Part shown: piece after piece, positions 20,248 through 32,260 of the stretch
Position numbering within the stretch: position 1 is the first letter of the stretch
Layout of the letters: every line of letters begins with the position of its first letter
Assembly (NCBI GenBank): GCA_944548615.1
Contig: CALYMY010000047.1
Span: 186,001 to 250,000, forward strand
DNA length: 64,000 bases
Source of the DNA: Micropterix aruncella
Taxonomy: Eukaryota; Arthropoda; Insecta; Lepidoptera; Micropterigidae
Direction: 5' to 3'
Made by a program: the position numbers and the translations under genes
The notes under the pieces: generated by a model
The model's database searches: none
Told to the model about the DNA's origin: nothing
The model's input: only the letters and a program-made list of their open reading frames with translations

Positions 20248-20475
20248 CCCTTGGAGTAAATGGGTATTTTCATGGATGCATCTGTCTCTTTTGCAGGATT
20301 TTTGGCGACATCGACCTTAAAGTACTATAACTACGAAACTACTACACCAATCATAAAAAGAACAACTGCACAATGATTGCATTGAAATTTCGAATATAGA
20401 ATATTGAAATATCATTTTGTGAAAAATTTGATAATTATTAATAAATATGAGAACGTCAAAGAAGTGAAAAAACGC
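20248..20475 (+). mobile_element. MITE, 3'-truncated copy 3
   Basis: TTAA at 20244-20247, same truncation joint as the other two truncated copies. It keeps CATAAAAAG as in the intact elements, so it preserves the state before the CATATAAAG change seen in the 12.7 and 14.4 kb copies. Confidence 0.85.
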
Positions 20476-23400
20476 CGGTACTAAAACTTGTATTTTCGAT
20501 GAAAAAAAAAGAACTGTAATAGAGAGAGCTAAAATATTGTGTTTTTTGAAATGTTAATACTATTTTGGTAATATCAAGAGAAGAAAAAACGAAAAAAAAA
20601 ATTGAATCCTGGCTGGGTATCGAACCCGGGTACCCTGGTCTCTAAAACAGTGTTTTTGCCCGTCGGCCATTTGGCGTTTTTTCTCTATCGGCAGAGAAGT
20701 TCTATATATGTTTTGTCAGATATTTTTCTATATTTCTGTTGCAACCTTATGAAACCACCGGTAGGATCTGGCATGAAATTGAAATTTTCAAATTTGAGGG
20801 TAGGTCATTTCATTTCAGGTCCGGCTCGGCATCGCCCGGCCCCGCTTGGCCCCGCCCGACGCCGGTACTAAAACTTGTATTTTCGTTGAAAAAAAAAGAA
20901 CTGTAATAGAGAGAGCTAAAATATTGTGTTTTTTGAAATGTTAATACTATTTTGGTAATATCAAGAGAAGAAAAAACGAAAAAAAAAATTGAGTCCTGGC
21001 TGGGTATCGAACCCGGGTACCCTGGTCTGTAAAACAGTGTTTTTGCCCGTCGGCCATTTGGCGTTTTTTCTCTATCGGCAGAGAAGTTCTATATATGTTT
21101 TGTCAGATATTTTTCTATATTTCTGTTGCTACCTTATGAAACCACCGGTAGGATCTAGCATGAAATTTAAATTTTCAAATTTGAGGGTAGGACATTTCAT
21201 TTCAGGTCCGGCTCGGCATCGCCCGGCCCCGCTTGGCCCCGCCCGACGCCGGTACTAAAACTTGTATTTTCGATGAAAAAAAAAGAACTGTAATAGAGAG
21301 AGCTAAAATATTGTGTTTTTTGAAATGTTAATACTATTTTGGTAATATCAAGAGAAGAAAAAACGAAAAAAAAAATTGAATCCTGGCTGGGTATCGAACC
21401 CGGGTACCCTGGTCTCTAAAACAGTGTTTTTGCCCGTCGGCCATTTGGCGTTTTTTCTCTATCGGCAGAGAAGTGCTATATATGTTTTGTCAGATATTTT
21501 TCTATATTTCTATTGCAACCTTATGAAACCACCGGTAGGATCTGGCATGAAATTTAAATTTTCAAATTTGAGGGTAGGACATTTCATTTCAGGTCCGGCT
21601 CGGCATCGCCCGGCCCCGCTTGGCCCCGCCCGACGCCGGTACTAAAACTTGTATTTTCGATGAAAAAAAAAGAACTGTAATAGAGAGAGCTAAAATATTG
21701 TGTTTTTTGAAATGTTAATACTATTTTGGTAATATCAAGAGAAGAAAAAACGAAAAAAAAATTGAATCCTGGCTGGGTATCGAACCCGGGTACCCTGGTC
21801 TGTAAAACAGTGTTTTTGGCCGTCGGCCATTTGGCGTTTTTTCTCTATCGGCAGAGAAGTTCTATATATGTTTTGTCAGATATTTTTCTATATTTCTGTT
21901 GCAACCTTATGAAACCACCGGTAGGATCTGGCATGAAATTGAAATTTTCAAATTTGAGGGTAGGTCATTTCATTTCAGGTCCGGCTCGGCATCGCCCGGC
22001 CCCGCTTGGCCCCGCCCGACGCCGGTACTAAAACTTGTATTTTCGATGAAAAAAAAAGAACTGTAATAGAGAGAGCTAAAATATTGTGTTTTTTGAAATG
22101 TTAATACTATTTTGGTAATATCAAGAGAAGAAAAAACGAAAAAAAAATTGAGTCCCGGCTGGGTATCGAACCCGGGTACCCTGGTCTGTAAAACAGTGTT
22201 TTTGCCCGTCGGCCATTTGGCGTTTTTTCTCTATCGGCAGAGAAGTTCTATATATGTTTTGTCAGATATTTTTCTATATTTCTGTTGCAACCTTATGAAA
22301 CCACCGGTAGGATCTGGCATGAAATTGAAATTTTCAAATTTGAGAGTAGGTCATTTCATTTCAGGTCCGGCTCGGCATCGCCCGGCCCCGCTTGGCCCCG
22401 CCCGACGCCGGTACTAAAACTTGTATTTTCGATGAAAAAAAAAGAACTGTAATAGAGAGAGCTAAAATATTGTGTTTTTTGAAATGTTAATACTATTTTG
22501 GTAATATCAAGAGAAGAAAAAACGAAAAAAAAATTGAGTCCTGGCTGGGTATCGAACCCGGGTACCCTGGTCTGTAAAACAGTGTTTTTGCCCGTCGGCC
22601 ATTTGGCGTTTTTTCTCTATCGGCAGAGAAGTTCTATATATGTTTTGTCAGATATTTTTCTATATTTCTGTTGCTACCTTATGAAACCACCGGTAGGATC
22701 TGGCATGAAATTTAAATTTTCAAATTTGAGGGTAGGACATTTCATTTCAGGTCCGGCTCGGCATCGCCCGGCCCCGCTTGGCCCCGCCCGACGCCGGTAC
22801 TAAAACTTGTATTTTCGATGAAAAAAAAAGAACTGTAATAGAGAGAGCTAAAATATTGTGTTTTTTGAAATGTTAATACTATTTTGGTAATATCAAGAGA
22901 AGAAAAAACGAAAAAAAAAAATTGAATCCTGGCTGGGTTTCGAACCCGGGTACCCTGGTCTGTAAAACAGTGTTTTTGCCCGTCGGCCATTTGGCGTTTT
23001 TTCTCTATCGGCAGAGAAGTGCTATATATGTTTTGTCAGATATTTTTCTATATTTCTATTGCAACCTTATGAAACCACCGGTAGGATCTGGCATGAAATT
23101 TAAATTTTCAAATTTGAGGGTAGGTCATTTCATTTCAGGTCCGGCTCGGCATCGCCCGGCCCCGCTTGGCCCCGCCCGACGCCGGTACTAAAACTTGTAT
23201 TTTCGAGGAAAAAAAAAGAACTGTAATAGAGAGAGCTAAAATATTGTGTTTTTTGAAATGTTAATACTATTTTGGTAATATCAAGAGAAGAAAAAACGAA
23301 AAAAAATTGAGTCCCGGCTGGGTATCGAACCCGGGTACCCTGGTCTGTAAAACAGTGTTTTTGACCGTCGGCCATTTGGCGTTTTTTCTCTATCGGCAGA

Positions 23401-24694
23401 GAAGTGCTATATATGTTTTGTCAGATATTTTTCTATATTTCTATTGCAACCTTATGAAACCACCGGTAGGATCTGGCATGAAATTTAAATTTTCAAATTT
23501 GAGGGTAGGACATTTCATTTCAGGTCCGGCTCGGCATCGCCCGGCCCCGCTTGGCCCCGCCCGACGCCGGTACTAAAACTTGTATTTTCGATGAAAAAAA
23601 AAGAACTGTAATAGAGAGAGCTAAAATATTGTGTTTTTTGAAATGTTAATACTATTTTGGTAATATCAAGAGAAGAAAAAACGAAAAAAAAATTGAATCC
23701 TGGCTGGGTATCGAACCCGGGTACCCTGGTCTGTAAAACAGTGTTTTTGCCCGTCGGCCATTTGGCGTTTTTTCTCTATCGGCAGAGAAGTTCTATATAT
23801 GTTTTGTCAGATATTTTTCTATATTTCTGTTGCAACCTTATGAAACCACCGGTAGGATCTGGCATGAAATTGAAATTTTCAAATTTGAGAGTAGGTCATT
23901 TCATTTCAGGTCCGGCTCGGCATCGCCCGGCCCCGCTTGGCCCCGCCCGACGCCGGTACTAAAACTAGTATTTTCGATGAAAAAAAAAGAACTGTAATAG
24001 AGAGAGCTAAAATATTGTGTTTTTTGAAATGTTAATACTATTTTGGTAATATCAAGAGAAGAAAAAACGAAAAAAAAATTGAGTCCCGGCTGGGTATCGA
24101 ACCCGGGTACCCTGGTCTGTAAAACAGTGTTTTTGGCCGTCGGCCATTTGGCGTTTTTTCTCTATCGGCAGAGAAGTTCTATATATGTTTTGTCAGATAT
24201 TTTTCTATATTTCTGTTGCAACCTTATGAAACCACCGGTAGGATCTGGCATGAAATTGAAATTTTCAAATTTGAGGGTAGGTCATTTCATTTCAGGTCCG
24301 GCTCGGCATCGCCCGGCCCCGCTTGGCCCCGCCCGACGCCGGTACTAAAACTTGTATTTTCGATGAAAAAAAAAGAACTGTAATAGAGAGAGCTAAAATA
24401 TTGTGTTTTTTGAAATGTTAATACTATTTTGGTAATATCAAGAGAAGAAAAAACGAAAAAAAAATTGAGTCCCGGCTGGGTATCGAACCCGGGTACCCTG
24501 GTCTGTAAAACAGTGTTTTTGCCCGTCGGCCATTTGGCGTTTTTTCTCTATCGGCAGAGAAGTTCTATATATGTTTTGTCAGATATTTTTCTATATTTCT
24601 GTTGCAACCTTATGAAACCACCGGTAGGATCTGGCATGAAATTGAAATTTTCAAATTTGAGAGTAGGTCATTTCATTTCAGGTCCGGCTCGGCA

Positions 24695-24720
24695 TCGCCC
24701 GGCCCACTTGGCCCCGCCCG
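24695..24720 (+). other. GC-block variant with 1 bp deletion
   Basis: The block reads GCCCGGCCCACTTGGCCCCG. Four C tracts of at least three remain (CCC, CCC, CCCC, CCC), so the quadruplex motif persists despite a deletion and a substitution. Confidence 0.7.
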
Positions 24721-25585
24721 ACGCCGGTACTAAAACTTGTATTTTCGATGAAAAAAAAAGAACTGTAATAGAGAGAGCTAAAATATTGTGTTTTTTGAAA
24801 TGTTAATACTATTTTGGTAATATCAAGAGAAGAAAAAACGAAAAAAAAATTGAGTCCTGGCTGGGTATCGAACCCGGGTACCCTGGTCTGTAAAACAGTG
24901 TTTTTGCCCGTCGGCCATTTGGCGTTTTTTCTCTATCGGCAGAGAAGTTCTATATATGTTTTGTCAGATATTTTTCTATATTTCTGTTGCTACCTTATGA
25001 AACCACCGGTAGGATCTGGCATGAAATTTAAATTTTCAAATTTGAGGGTAGGACATTTCATTTCAGGTCCGGCTCGGCATCGCCCGGCCCCGCTTGGCCC
25101 CGCCCGACGCCGGTACTAAAACTTGTATTTTCGATGAAAAAAAAAGAACTGTAATAGAGAGAGCTAAAATATTGTGTTTTTTGAAATGTTAATACTATTT
25201 TGGTAATATCAAGAGAAGAAAAAACGAAAAAAAAATTGAATCCTGGCTGGGTATCGAACCCGGGTACCCTGGTCTGTAAAACAGTGTTTTTGCCCGTCGG
25301 CCATTTGGCGTTTTTTCTCTATCGGCAGAGAAGTTCTATATATGTTTTGTCAGATATTTTTCTATATTTCTGTTGCAACCTTATGAAACCACCGGTAGGA
25401 TCTGGCATGAAATTGAAATTTTCAAATTTGAGAGTAGGTCATTTCATTTCAGGTCCGGCTCGGCATCGCCCGGCCCCGCTTGGCCCCGCCCGACGCCGGT
25501 ACTAAAACTAGTATTTTCGATGAAAAAAAAAGAACTGTAATAGAGAGAGCTAAAATATTGTGTTTTTTGAAATGTTAATACTATT

Positions 25586-27178
25586 TTGGTAATATCAAGA
25601 GAAGAAAAAACGAAAAAAAAATTGAGTCCCGGCTGGGTATCGAACCCGGGTACCCTGGTCTGTAAAACAGTGTTTTTGGCCGTCGGCCATTTGGCGTTTT
25701 TTCTCTATCGGCAGAGAAGTTCTATATATGTTTTGTCAGATATTTTTCTATATTTCTGTTGCAACCTTATGAAACCACCGGTAGGATCTGGCATGAAATT
25801 GAAATTTTCAAATTTGAGGGTAGGTCATTTCATTTCAGGTCCGGCTCGGCATCGCCCGGCCCCGCTTGGCCCCGCCCGACGCCGGTACTAAAACTTGTAT
25901 TTTCGATGAAAAAAAAAGAACTGTAATAGAGAGAGCTAAAATATTGTGTTTTTTGAAATGTTAATACTATTTTGGTAATATCAAGAGAAGAAAAAACGAA
26001 AAAAAAATTGAGTCCCGGCTGGGTATCGAACCCGGGTACCCTGGTCTGTAAAACAGTGTTTTTGCCCGTCGGCCATTTGGCGTTTTTTCTCTATCGGCAG
26101 AGAAGTTCTATATATGTTTTGTCAGATATTTTTCTATATTTCTGTTGCAACCTTATGAAACCACCGGTAGGATCTGGCATGAAATTGAAATTTTCAAATT
26201 TGAGAGTAGGTCATTTCATTTCAGGTCCGGCTCGGCATCGCCCGGCCCCGCTTGGCCCCGCCCGACGCCGGTACTAAAACTTGTATTTTCGATGAAAAAA
26301 AAAGAACTGTAATAGAGAGAGCTAAAATATTGTGTTTTTTGAAATGTTAATACTATTTTGGTAATATCAAGAGAAGAAAAAACGAAAAAAAAATTGAGTC
26401 CTGGCTGGGTATCGAACCCGGGTACCCTGGTCTGTAAAACAGTGTTTTTGCCCGTCGGCCATTTGGCGTTTTTTCTCTATCGGCAGAGAAGTTCTATATA
26501 TGTTTTGTCAGATATTTTTCTATATTTCTGTTGCTACCTTATGAAACCACCGGTAGGATCTGGCATGAAATTTAAATTTTCAAATTTGAGGGTAGGACAT
26601 TTCATTTCAGGTCCGGCTCGGCATCGCCCGGCCCCGCTTGGCCCCGCCCGACGCCGGTACTAAAACTTGTATTTTCGATGAAAAAAAAAGAACTGTAATA
26701 GAGAGAGCTAAAATATTGTGTTTTTTGAAATGTTAATACTATTTTGGTAATATCAAGAGAAGAAAAAACGAAAAAAAAAAATTGAATCCTGGCTGGGTTT
26801 CGAACCCGGGTACCCTGGTCTGTAAAACAGTGTTTTTGCCCGTCGGCCATTTGGCGTTTTTTCTCTATCGGCAGAGAAGTGCTATATATGTTTTGTCAGA
26901 TATTTTTCTATATTTCTATTGCAACCTTATGAAACCACCGGTAGGATCTGGCATGAAATTTAAATTTTCAAATTTGAGGGTAGGTCATTTCATTTCAGGT
27001 CCGGCTCGGCATCGCCCGGCCCCGCTTGGCCCCGCCCGACGCCGGTACTAAAACTTGTATTTTCGAGGAAAAAAAAAGAACTGTAATAGAGAGAGCTAAA
27101 ATATTGTGTTTTTTGAAATGTTAATACTATTTTGGTAATATCAAGAGAAGAAAAAACGAAAAAAAATTGAGTCCCGGC
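25586..27178 (+). repeat. Partial third copy of HOR-3 material
   Basis: Units A (GGCCGTCGG), A, B', C (GGGTTTCGAACC) and the GAGG A-tract lead follow the same order as 21.7-23.3 kb at offset 3,860, then switch to the block resembling the start of the window. Confidence 0.75.
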
Positions 27179-27761
27179 TGGGTATCGAACCCGGGTACCC
27201 TGGTCTGTAAAACAGTGTTTTTGCCCGTCGGCCATTTGGCGTTTTTTCTCTATCGGCAGAGAAGTTCTATATATGTTTTGTCAGATATTTTTCTATATTT
27301 CTGTTGCAACCTTATGAAACCACCGGTAGGATCTGGCATGAAATTGAAATTTTCAAATTTGAGGGTAGGTCATTTCATTTCAGGTCCGGCTCGGCATCGC
27401 CCGGCCCCGCTTGGCCCCGCCCGACGCCGGTACTAAAACTTGTATTTTCGATGAAAAAAAAAGAACTGTAATAGAGAGAGCTAAAATATTGTGTTTTTTG
27501 AAATGTTAATACTATTTTGGTAATATCAAGAGAAGAAAAAACGAAAAAAAAATTGAGTTCCGGCTGGGTATCGAACCCGGGTACCCTGGTCTGTAAAACA
27601 GTGTTTTTGCCCGTCGGCCATTTGGCGTTTTTTCTCTATCGGCAGAGAAGTTCTATATATGTTTTGTCAGATATTTTTCTATATTTCTGTTGCAACCTTA
27701 TGAAACCACCGGTAGGATCTGGCATGAAATTGAAATTTTCAAATTTGAGGGTAGGTCATTT

Positions 27762-27952
27762 CATTTCAGGTCCGGCTCGGCATCGCCCGGCCCCGCTTGG
27801 CCCGTCGGCCATTTGGCGTTTTTTCTCTATCGGCAGAGAAGTTCTATATATGTTTTGTCAGATATTTTTCTATATTTCTGTTGCAACCTTATGAAACCAC
27901 CGGTAGGATCTGGCATGAAATTGAAATTTTCAAATTTGAGAGTAGGTCATTT
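27762..27952 (+). repeat. Half-length monomer (191 bp), second copy
   Basis: Same GCTTGGCCC-GTCGGCC joint as in the unit at 773-963, at 27799-27806. Confidence 0.9.
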
Positions 27953-28858
27953 CATTTCAGGTCCGGCTCGGCATCGCCCGGCCCCGCTTGGCCCCGCCCG
28001 ACGCCGGTACTAAAACTAGTATTTTCGATGAAAAAAAAAGAACTGTAATAGAGAGAGCTAAAATATTGTGTTTTTTGAAATGTTAATACTATTTTGGTAA
28101 TATCAAGAGAAGAAAAAACGAAAAAAAAATTGAGTCCCGGCTGGGTATCGAACCCGGGTACCCTGGTCTGTAAAACAGTGTTTTTGGCCGTCGGCCATTT
28201 GGCGTTTTTTCTCTATCGGCAGAGAAGTTCTATATATGTTTTGTCAGATATTTTTCTATATTTCTGTTGCAACCTTATGAAACCACCGGTAGGATCTGGC
28301 ATGAAATTGAAATTTTCAAATTTGAGGGTAGGTCATTTCATTTCAGGTCCGGCTCGGCATCGCCCGGCCCCGCTTGGCCCCGCCCGACGCCGGTACTAAA
28401 ACTTGTATTTTCGATGAAAAAAAAAGAACTGTAATAGAGAGAGCTAAAATATTGTGTTTTTTGAAATGTTAATACTATTTTGGTAATATCAAGAGAAGAA
28501 AAAACGAAAAAAAAATTGAGTCCCGGCTGGGTATCGAACCCGGGTACCCTGGTCTGTAAAACAGTGTTTTTGCCCGTCGGCCATTTGGCGTTTTTTCTCT
28601 ATCGGCAGAGAAGTTCTATATATGTTTTGTCAGATATTTTTCTATATTTCTGTTGCAACCTTATGAAACCACCGGTAGGATCTGGCATGAAATTGAAATT
28701 TTCAAATTTGAGGGTAGGTCATTTCATTTCAGGTCCGGCTCGGCATCGCCCGGCCCCGCTTGGCCCCGCCCGACGCCGGTACTAAAACTTGTATTTTCGT
28801 TGAAAAAAAAAGAACTGTAATAGAGAGAGCTAAAATATTGTGTTTTTTGAAATGTTAA

Positions 28859-29163
28859 CCCTTGGAGTAAATGGGTATTTTCATGGATGCATCTGTCTCT
28901 TTTGCAGGATTTTTGGCGACATCGACCTTAAAGTACTATAACTACGAAACTACTACACCAATCATAAAAAGAACAACTGCACAATGATTGCATTGAAATT
29001 TCGAATATAGAATATTGAAATATCATTTTGTGAAAAATTTGATAATTATTAATAAATATGAGAACGTCAAAGAAGTGAAAAAAACGCGGAACCAGATCTG
29101 GTCGTATCATACTCAACGGATAATTGTTTCAGAACCAGATTTGGTCGTATCATACTCAAGGGG
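28859..29163 (+). mobile_element. piggyBac-type MITE, intact copy 3
   Basis: TTAA flanks at 28855-28858 and 29164-29167; by eye identical to the copies at 1870 and 5657. Located at offset 26,989 inside the segmental duplication. Confidence 0.85.
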
Positions 29164-30890
29164 TTAATACTATTTTGGTAATATCAAGAGAAGAAAAAAC
29201 GAAAAAAAAATTGAGTCCTGGCTGGGTATCGAACCCGGGTACCCTGGTCTGTAAAACAGTGTTTTTGCCCGTCGGCCATTTGGCGTTTTTTCTCTATCGG
29301 CAGAGAAGTTCTATATATGTTTTGTCAGATATTTTTCTATATTTCTGTTGCTACCTTATGAAACCACCGGTAGGATCTAGCATGAAATTTAAATTTTCAA
29401 ATTTGAGGGTAGGACATTTCATTTCAGGTCCGGCTCGGCATCGCCCGGCCCCGCTTGGCCCCGCCCGACGCCGGTACTAAAACTTGTATTTTCGATGAAA
29501 AAAAAAGAACTGTAATAGAGAGAGCTAAAATATTGTGTTTTTTGAAATGTTAATACTATTTTGGTAATATCAAGAGAAGAAAAAACGAAAAAAAAAATTG
29601 AATCCTGGCTGGGTATCGAACCCGGGTACCCTGGTCTGTAAAACAGTGTTTTTGCCCGTCGGCCATTTGGCGTTTTTTCTCTATCGGCAGAGAAGTGCTA
29701 TATATGTTTTGTCAGATATTTTTCTATATTTCTATTGCAACCTTATGAAACCACCGGTAGGATCTGGCATGAAATTGAAATTTTCAAATTTGAGGGTAGG
29801 TCATTTCATTTCAGGTCCGGCTCGGCATCGCCCGGCCCCGCTTGGCCCCGCCCGACGCCGGTACTAAAACTTGTATTTTCGATGAAAAAAAAAGAACTGT
29901 AATAGAGAGTGCTAAAATATGGTTTTTTTGAAATGTTAATACTATTTTGGTAATATCAAGAGAAGAAAAAACGAAAAAAAAAATTGAGTCCTGGCTGGGT
30001 ATCGAACCCGGGTACCCTGGTCTGTAAAACAGTGTTTTTGCCCGTCGGCCATTTGGCGTTTTTTCTCTATCGGCAGAGAAGTTCTATATATGTTTTGTCA
30101 GATATTTTTCTATATTTCTGTTGCTACCTTATGAAACCACCGGTAGGATCTAGCATGAAATTTAAATTTTCAAATTTGAGGGTAGGACATTTCATTTCAG
30201 GTCCGGCTCGGCATCGCCCGGCCCCGCTTGGCCCCGCCCGACGCCGGTACTAAAACTTGTATTTTCGATGAAAAAAAAAGAACTGTAATAGAGAGAGCTA
30301 AAATATTGTGTTTTTTGAAATGTTAATACTATTTTGGTAATATCAAGAGAAGAAAAAACGAAAAAAAAAATTGAATCCTGGCTGGGTATCGAACCCGGGT
30401 ACCCTGGTCTCTAAAACAGTGTTTTTGCCCGTCGGCCATTTGGCGTTTTTTCTCTATCGGCAGAGAAGTTCTATATATGTTTTGTCAGATATTTTTCTAT
30501 ATTTCTGTTGCAACCTTATGAAACCACCGGTAGGATCTGGCATGAAATTGAAATTTTCAAATTTGAGGGTAGGTCATTTCATTTCAGGTCCGGCTCGGCA
30601 TCGCCCGGCCCCGCTTGGCCCCGCCCGACGCCGGTACTAAAACTTGTATTTTCGTTGAAAAAAAAAGAACTGTAATAGAGAGAGCTAAAATATTGTGTTT
30701 TTTGAAATGTTAATACTATTTTGGTAATATCAAGAGAAGAAAAAACGAAAAAAAAAATTGAGTCCTGGCTGGGTATCGAACCCGGGTACCCTGGTCTGTA
30801 AAACAGTGTTTTTGCCCGTCGGCCATTTGGCGTTTTTTCTCTATCGGCAGAGAAGTTCTATATATGTTTTGTCAGATATTTTTCTATATT

Positions 30891-32256
30891 TCTGTTGCAA
30901 CCTTATGAAACCACCGGTAGGATCTGGCATGAAATTGAAATTTTCAAATTTGAGAGTAGGTCATTTCATTTCAGGTCCGGCTCGGCATCGCCCGGCCCCG
31001 CTTGGCCCCGCCCGACGCCGGTACTAAAACTTGTATTTTCGATGAAAAAAAAAGAACTGTAATAGAGAGAGCTAAAATATTGTGTTTTTTGAAATGTTAA
31101 TACTATTTTGGTAATATCAAGAGAAGAAAAAACGAAAAAAAAATTGAGTCCTGGCTGGGTATCGAACCCGGGTACCCTGGTCTGTAAAACAGTGTTTTTG
31201 CCCGTCGGCCATTTGGCGTTTTTTCTCTATCGGCAGAGAAGTTCTATATATGTTTTGTCAGATATTTTTCTATATTTCTGTTGCTACCTTATGAAACCAC
31301 CGGTAGGATCTGGCATGAAATTTAAATTTTCAAATTTGAGGGTAGGACATTTCATTTCAGGTCCGGCTCGGCATCGCCCGGCCCCGCTTGGCCCCGCCCG
31401 ACGCCGGTACTAAAACTTGTATTTTCGATGAAAAAAAAAGAACTGTAATAGAGAGAGCTAAAATATTGTGTTTTTTGAAATGTTAATACTATTTTGGTAA
31501 TATCAAGAGAAGAAAAAACGAAAAAAAAAAATTGAATCCTGGCTGGGTTTCGAACCCGGGTACCCTGGTCTGTAAAACAGTGTTTTTGCCCGTCGGCCAT
31601 TTGGCGTTTTTTCTCTATCGGCAGAGAAGTGCTATATATGTTTTGTCAGATATTTTTCTATATTTCTATTGCAACCTTATGAAACCACCGGTAGGATCTG
31701 GCATGAAATTTAAATTTTCAAATTTGAGGGTAGGACATTTCATTTCAGGTCCGGCTCGGCATCGCCCGGCCCCGCTTGGCCCCGCCCGACGCCGGTACTA
31801 AAACTTGTATTTTCGATGAAAAAAAAAGAACTGTAATAGAGAGAGCTAAAATATTGTGTTTTTTGAAATGTTAATACTATTTTGGTAATATCAAGAGAAG
31901 AAAAAACGAAAAAAAAATTGAGTCCCGGCTGGGTATCGAACCCGGGTACCCTGGTCTGTAAAACAGTGTTTTTGCCCGTCGGCCATTTGGCGTTTTTTCT
32001 CTATCGGCAGAGAAGTTCTATATATGTTTTGTCAGATATTTTTCTATATTTCTGTTGCAACCTTATGAAACCACCGGTAGGATCTGGCATGAAATTGAAA
32101 TTTTCAAATTTGAGGGTAGGTCATTTCATTTCAGGTCCGGCTCGGCATCGCCCGGCCCCGCTTGGCCCCGCCCGACGCCGGTACTAAAACTTGTATTTTC
32201 GTTGAAAAAAAAAGAACTGTAATAGAGAGAGCTAAAATATTGTGTTTTTTGAAATG
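30891..32256 (+). repeat. A, B', C, A monomers; repeated at 35.0-36.1 kb
   Basis: From about 31.1 kb the run B', C (GGGTTTCGAACC), A (GTTG), B matches 35.0-36.6 kb at offset 3,866, about ten monomers. Confidence 0.7.
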
Positions 32257-32260
32257 TTAA
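32257..32260. other. Paralogous empty site for the MITE
   Basis: TTAA at 32257 lies between a GTTG-type A monomer and a B monomer, the same setting as the MITE at 1870. Upstream sequence aligns with 1491-1869 at offset 30,391 and downstream sequence aligns with 2175 onward at offset 30,082. The difference, 309 bp, equals the 305 bp element plus one TTAA. It is either a pre-insertion copy or the product of exact excision. Confidence 0.75.

Larger units (their letters stand above)
19693..25585 (+). repeat. Higher-order repeat HOR-3, copy 2
   Basis: Second copy of the ~5.9 kb block. It is 1 bp shorter in one stretch because the unit near 24705 reads CGGCCCACTTGG instead of CGGCCCCGCTTGG. One unit has GACCGTCGGCC (23364) in place of GCCCGTCGGCC. 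Confidence 0.75.
27179..30890 (+). repeat. Segmental copy of ~190-3,900 (offset 26,989)
   Basis: Identical order and private markers: GAGTTCCGG (567 and 27556), the 191 bp half unit (773 and 27762), the intact MITE (1870 and 28859) and the GAGTGC marker (2917 and 29906). The two stop matching inside the unit at about 3,900/30,890, where one has GCTACC and the other GCAACC. Confidence 0.85.
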
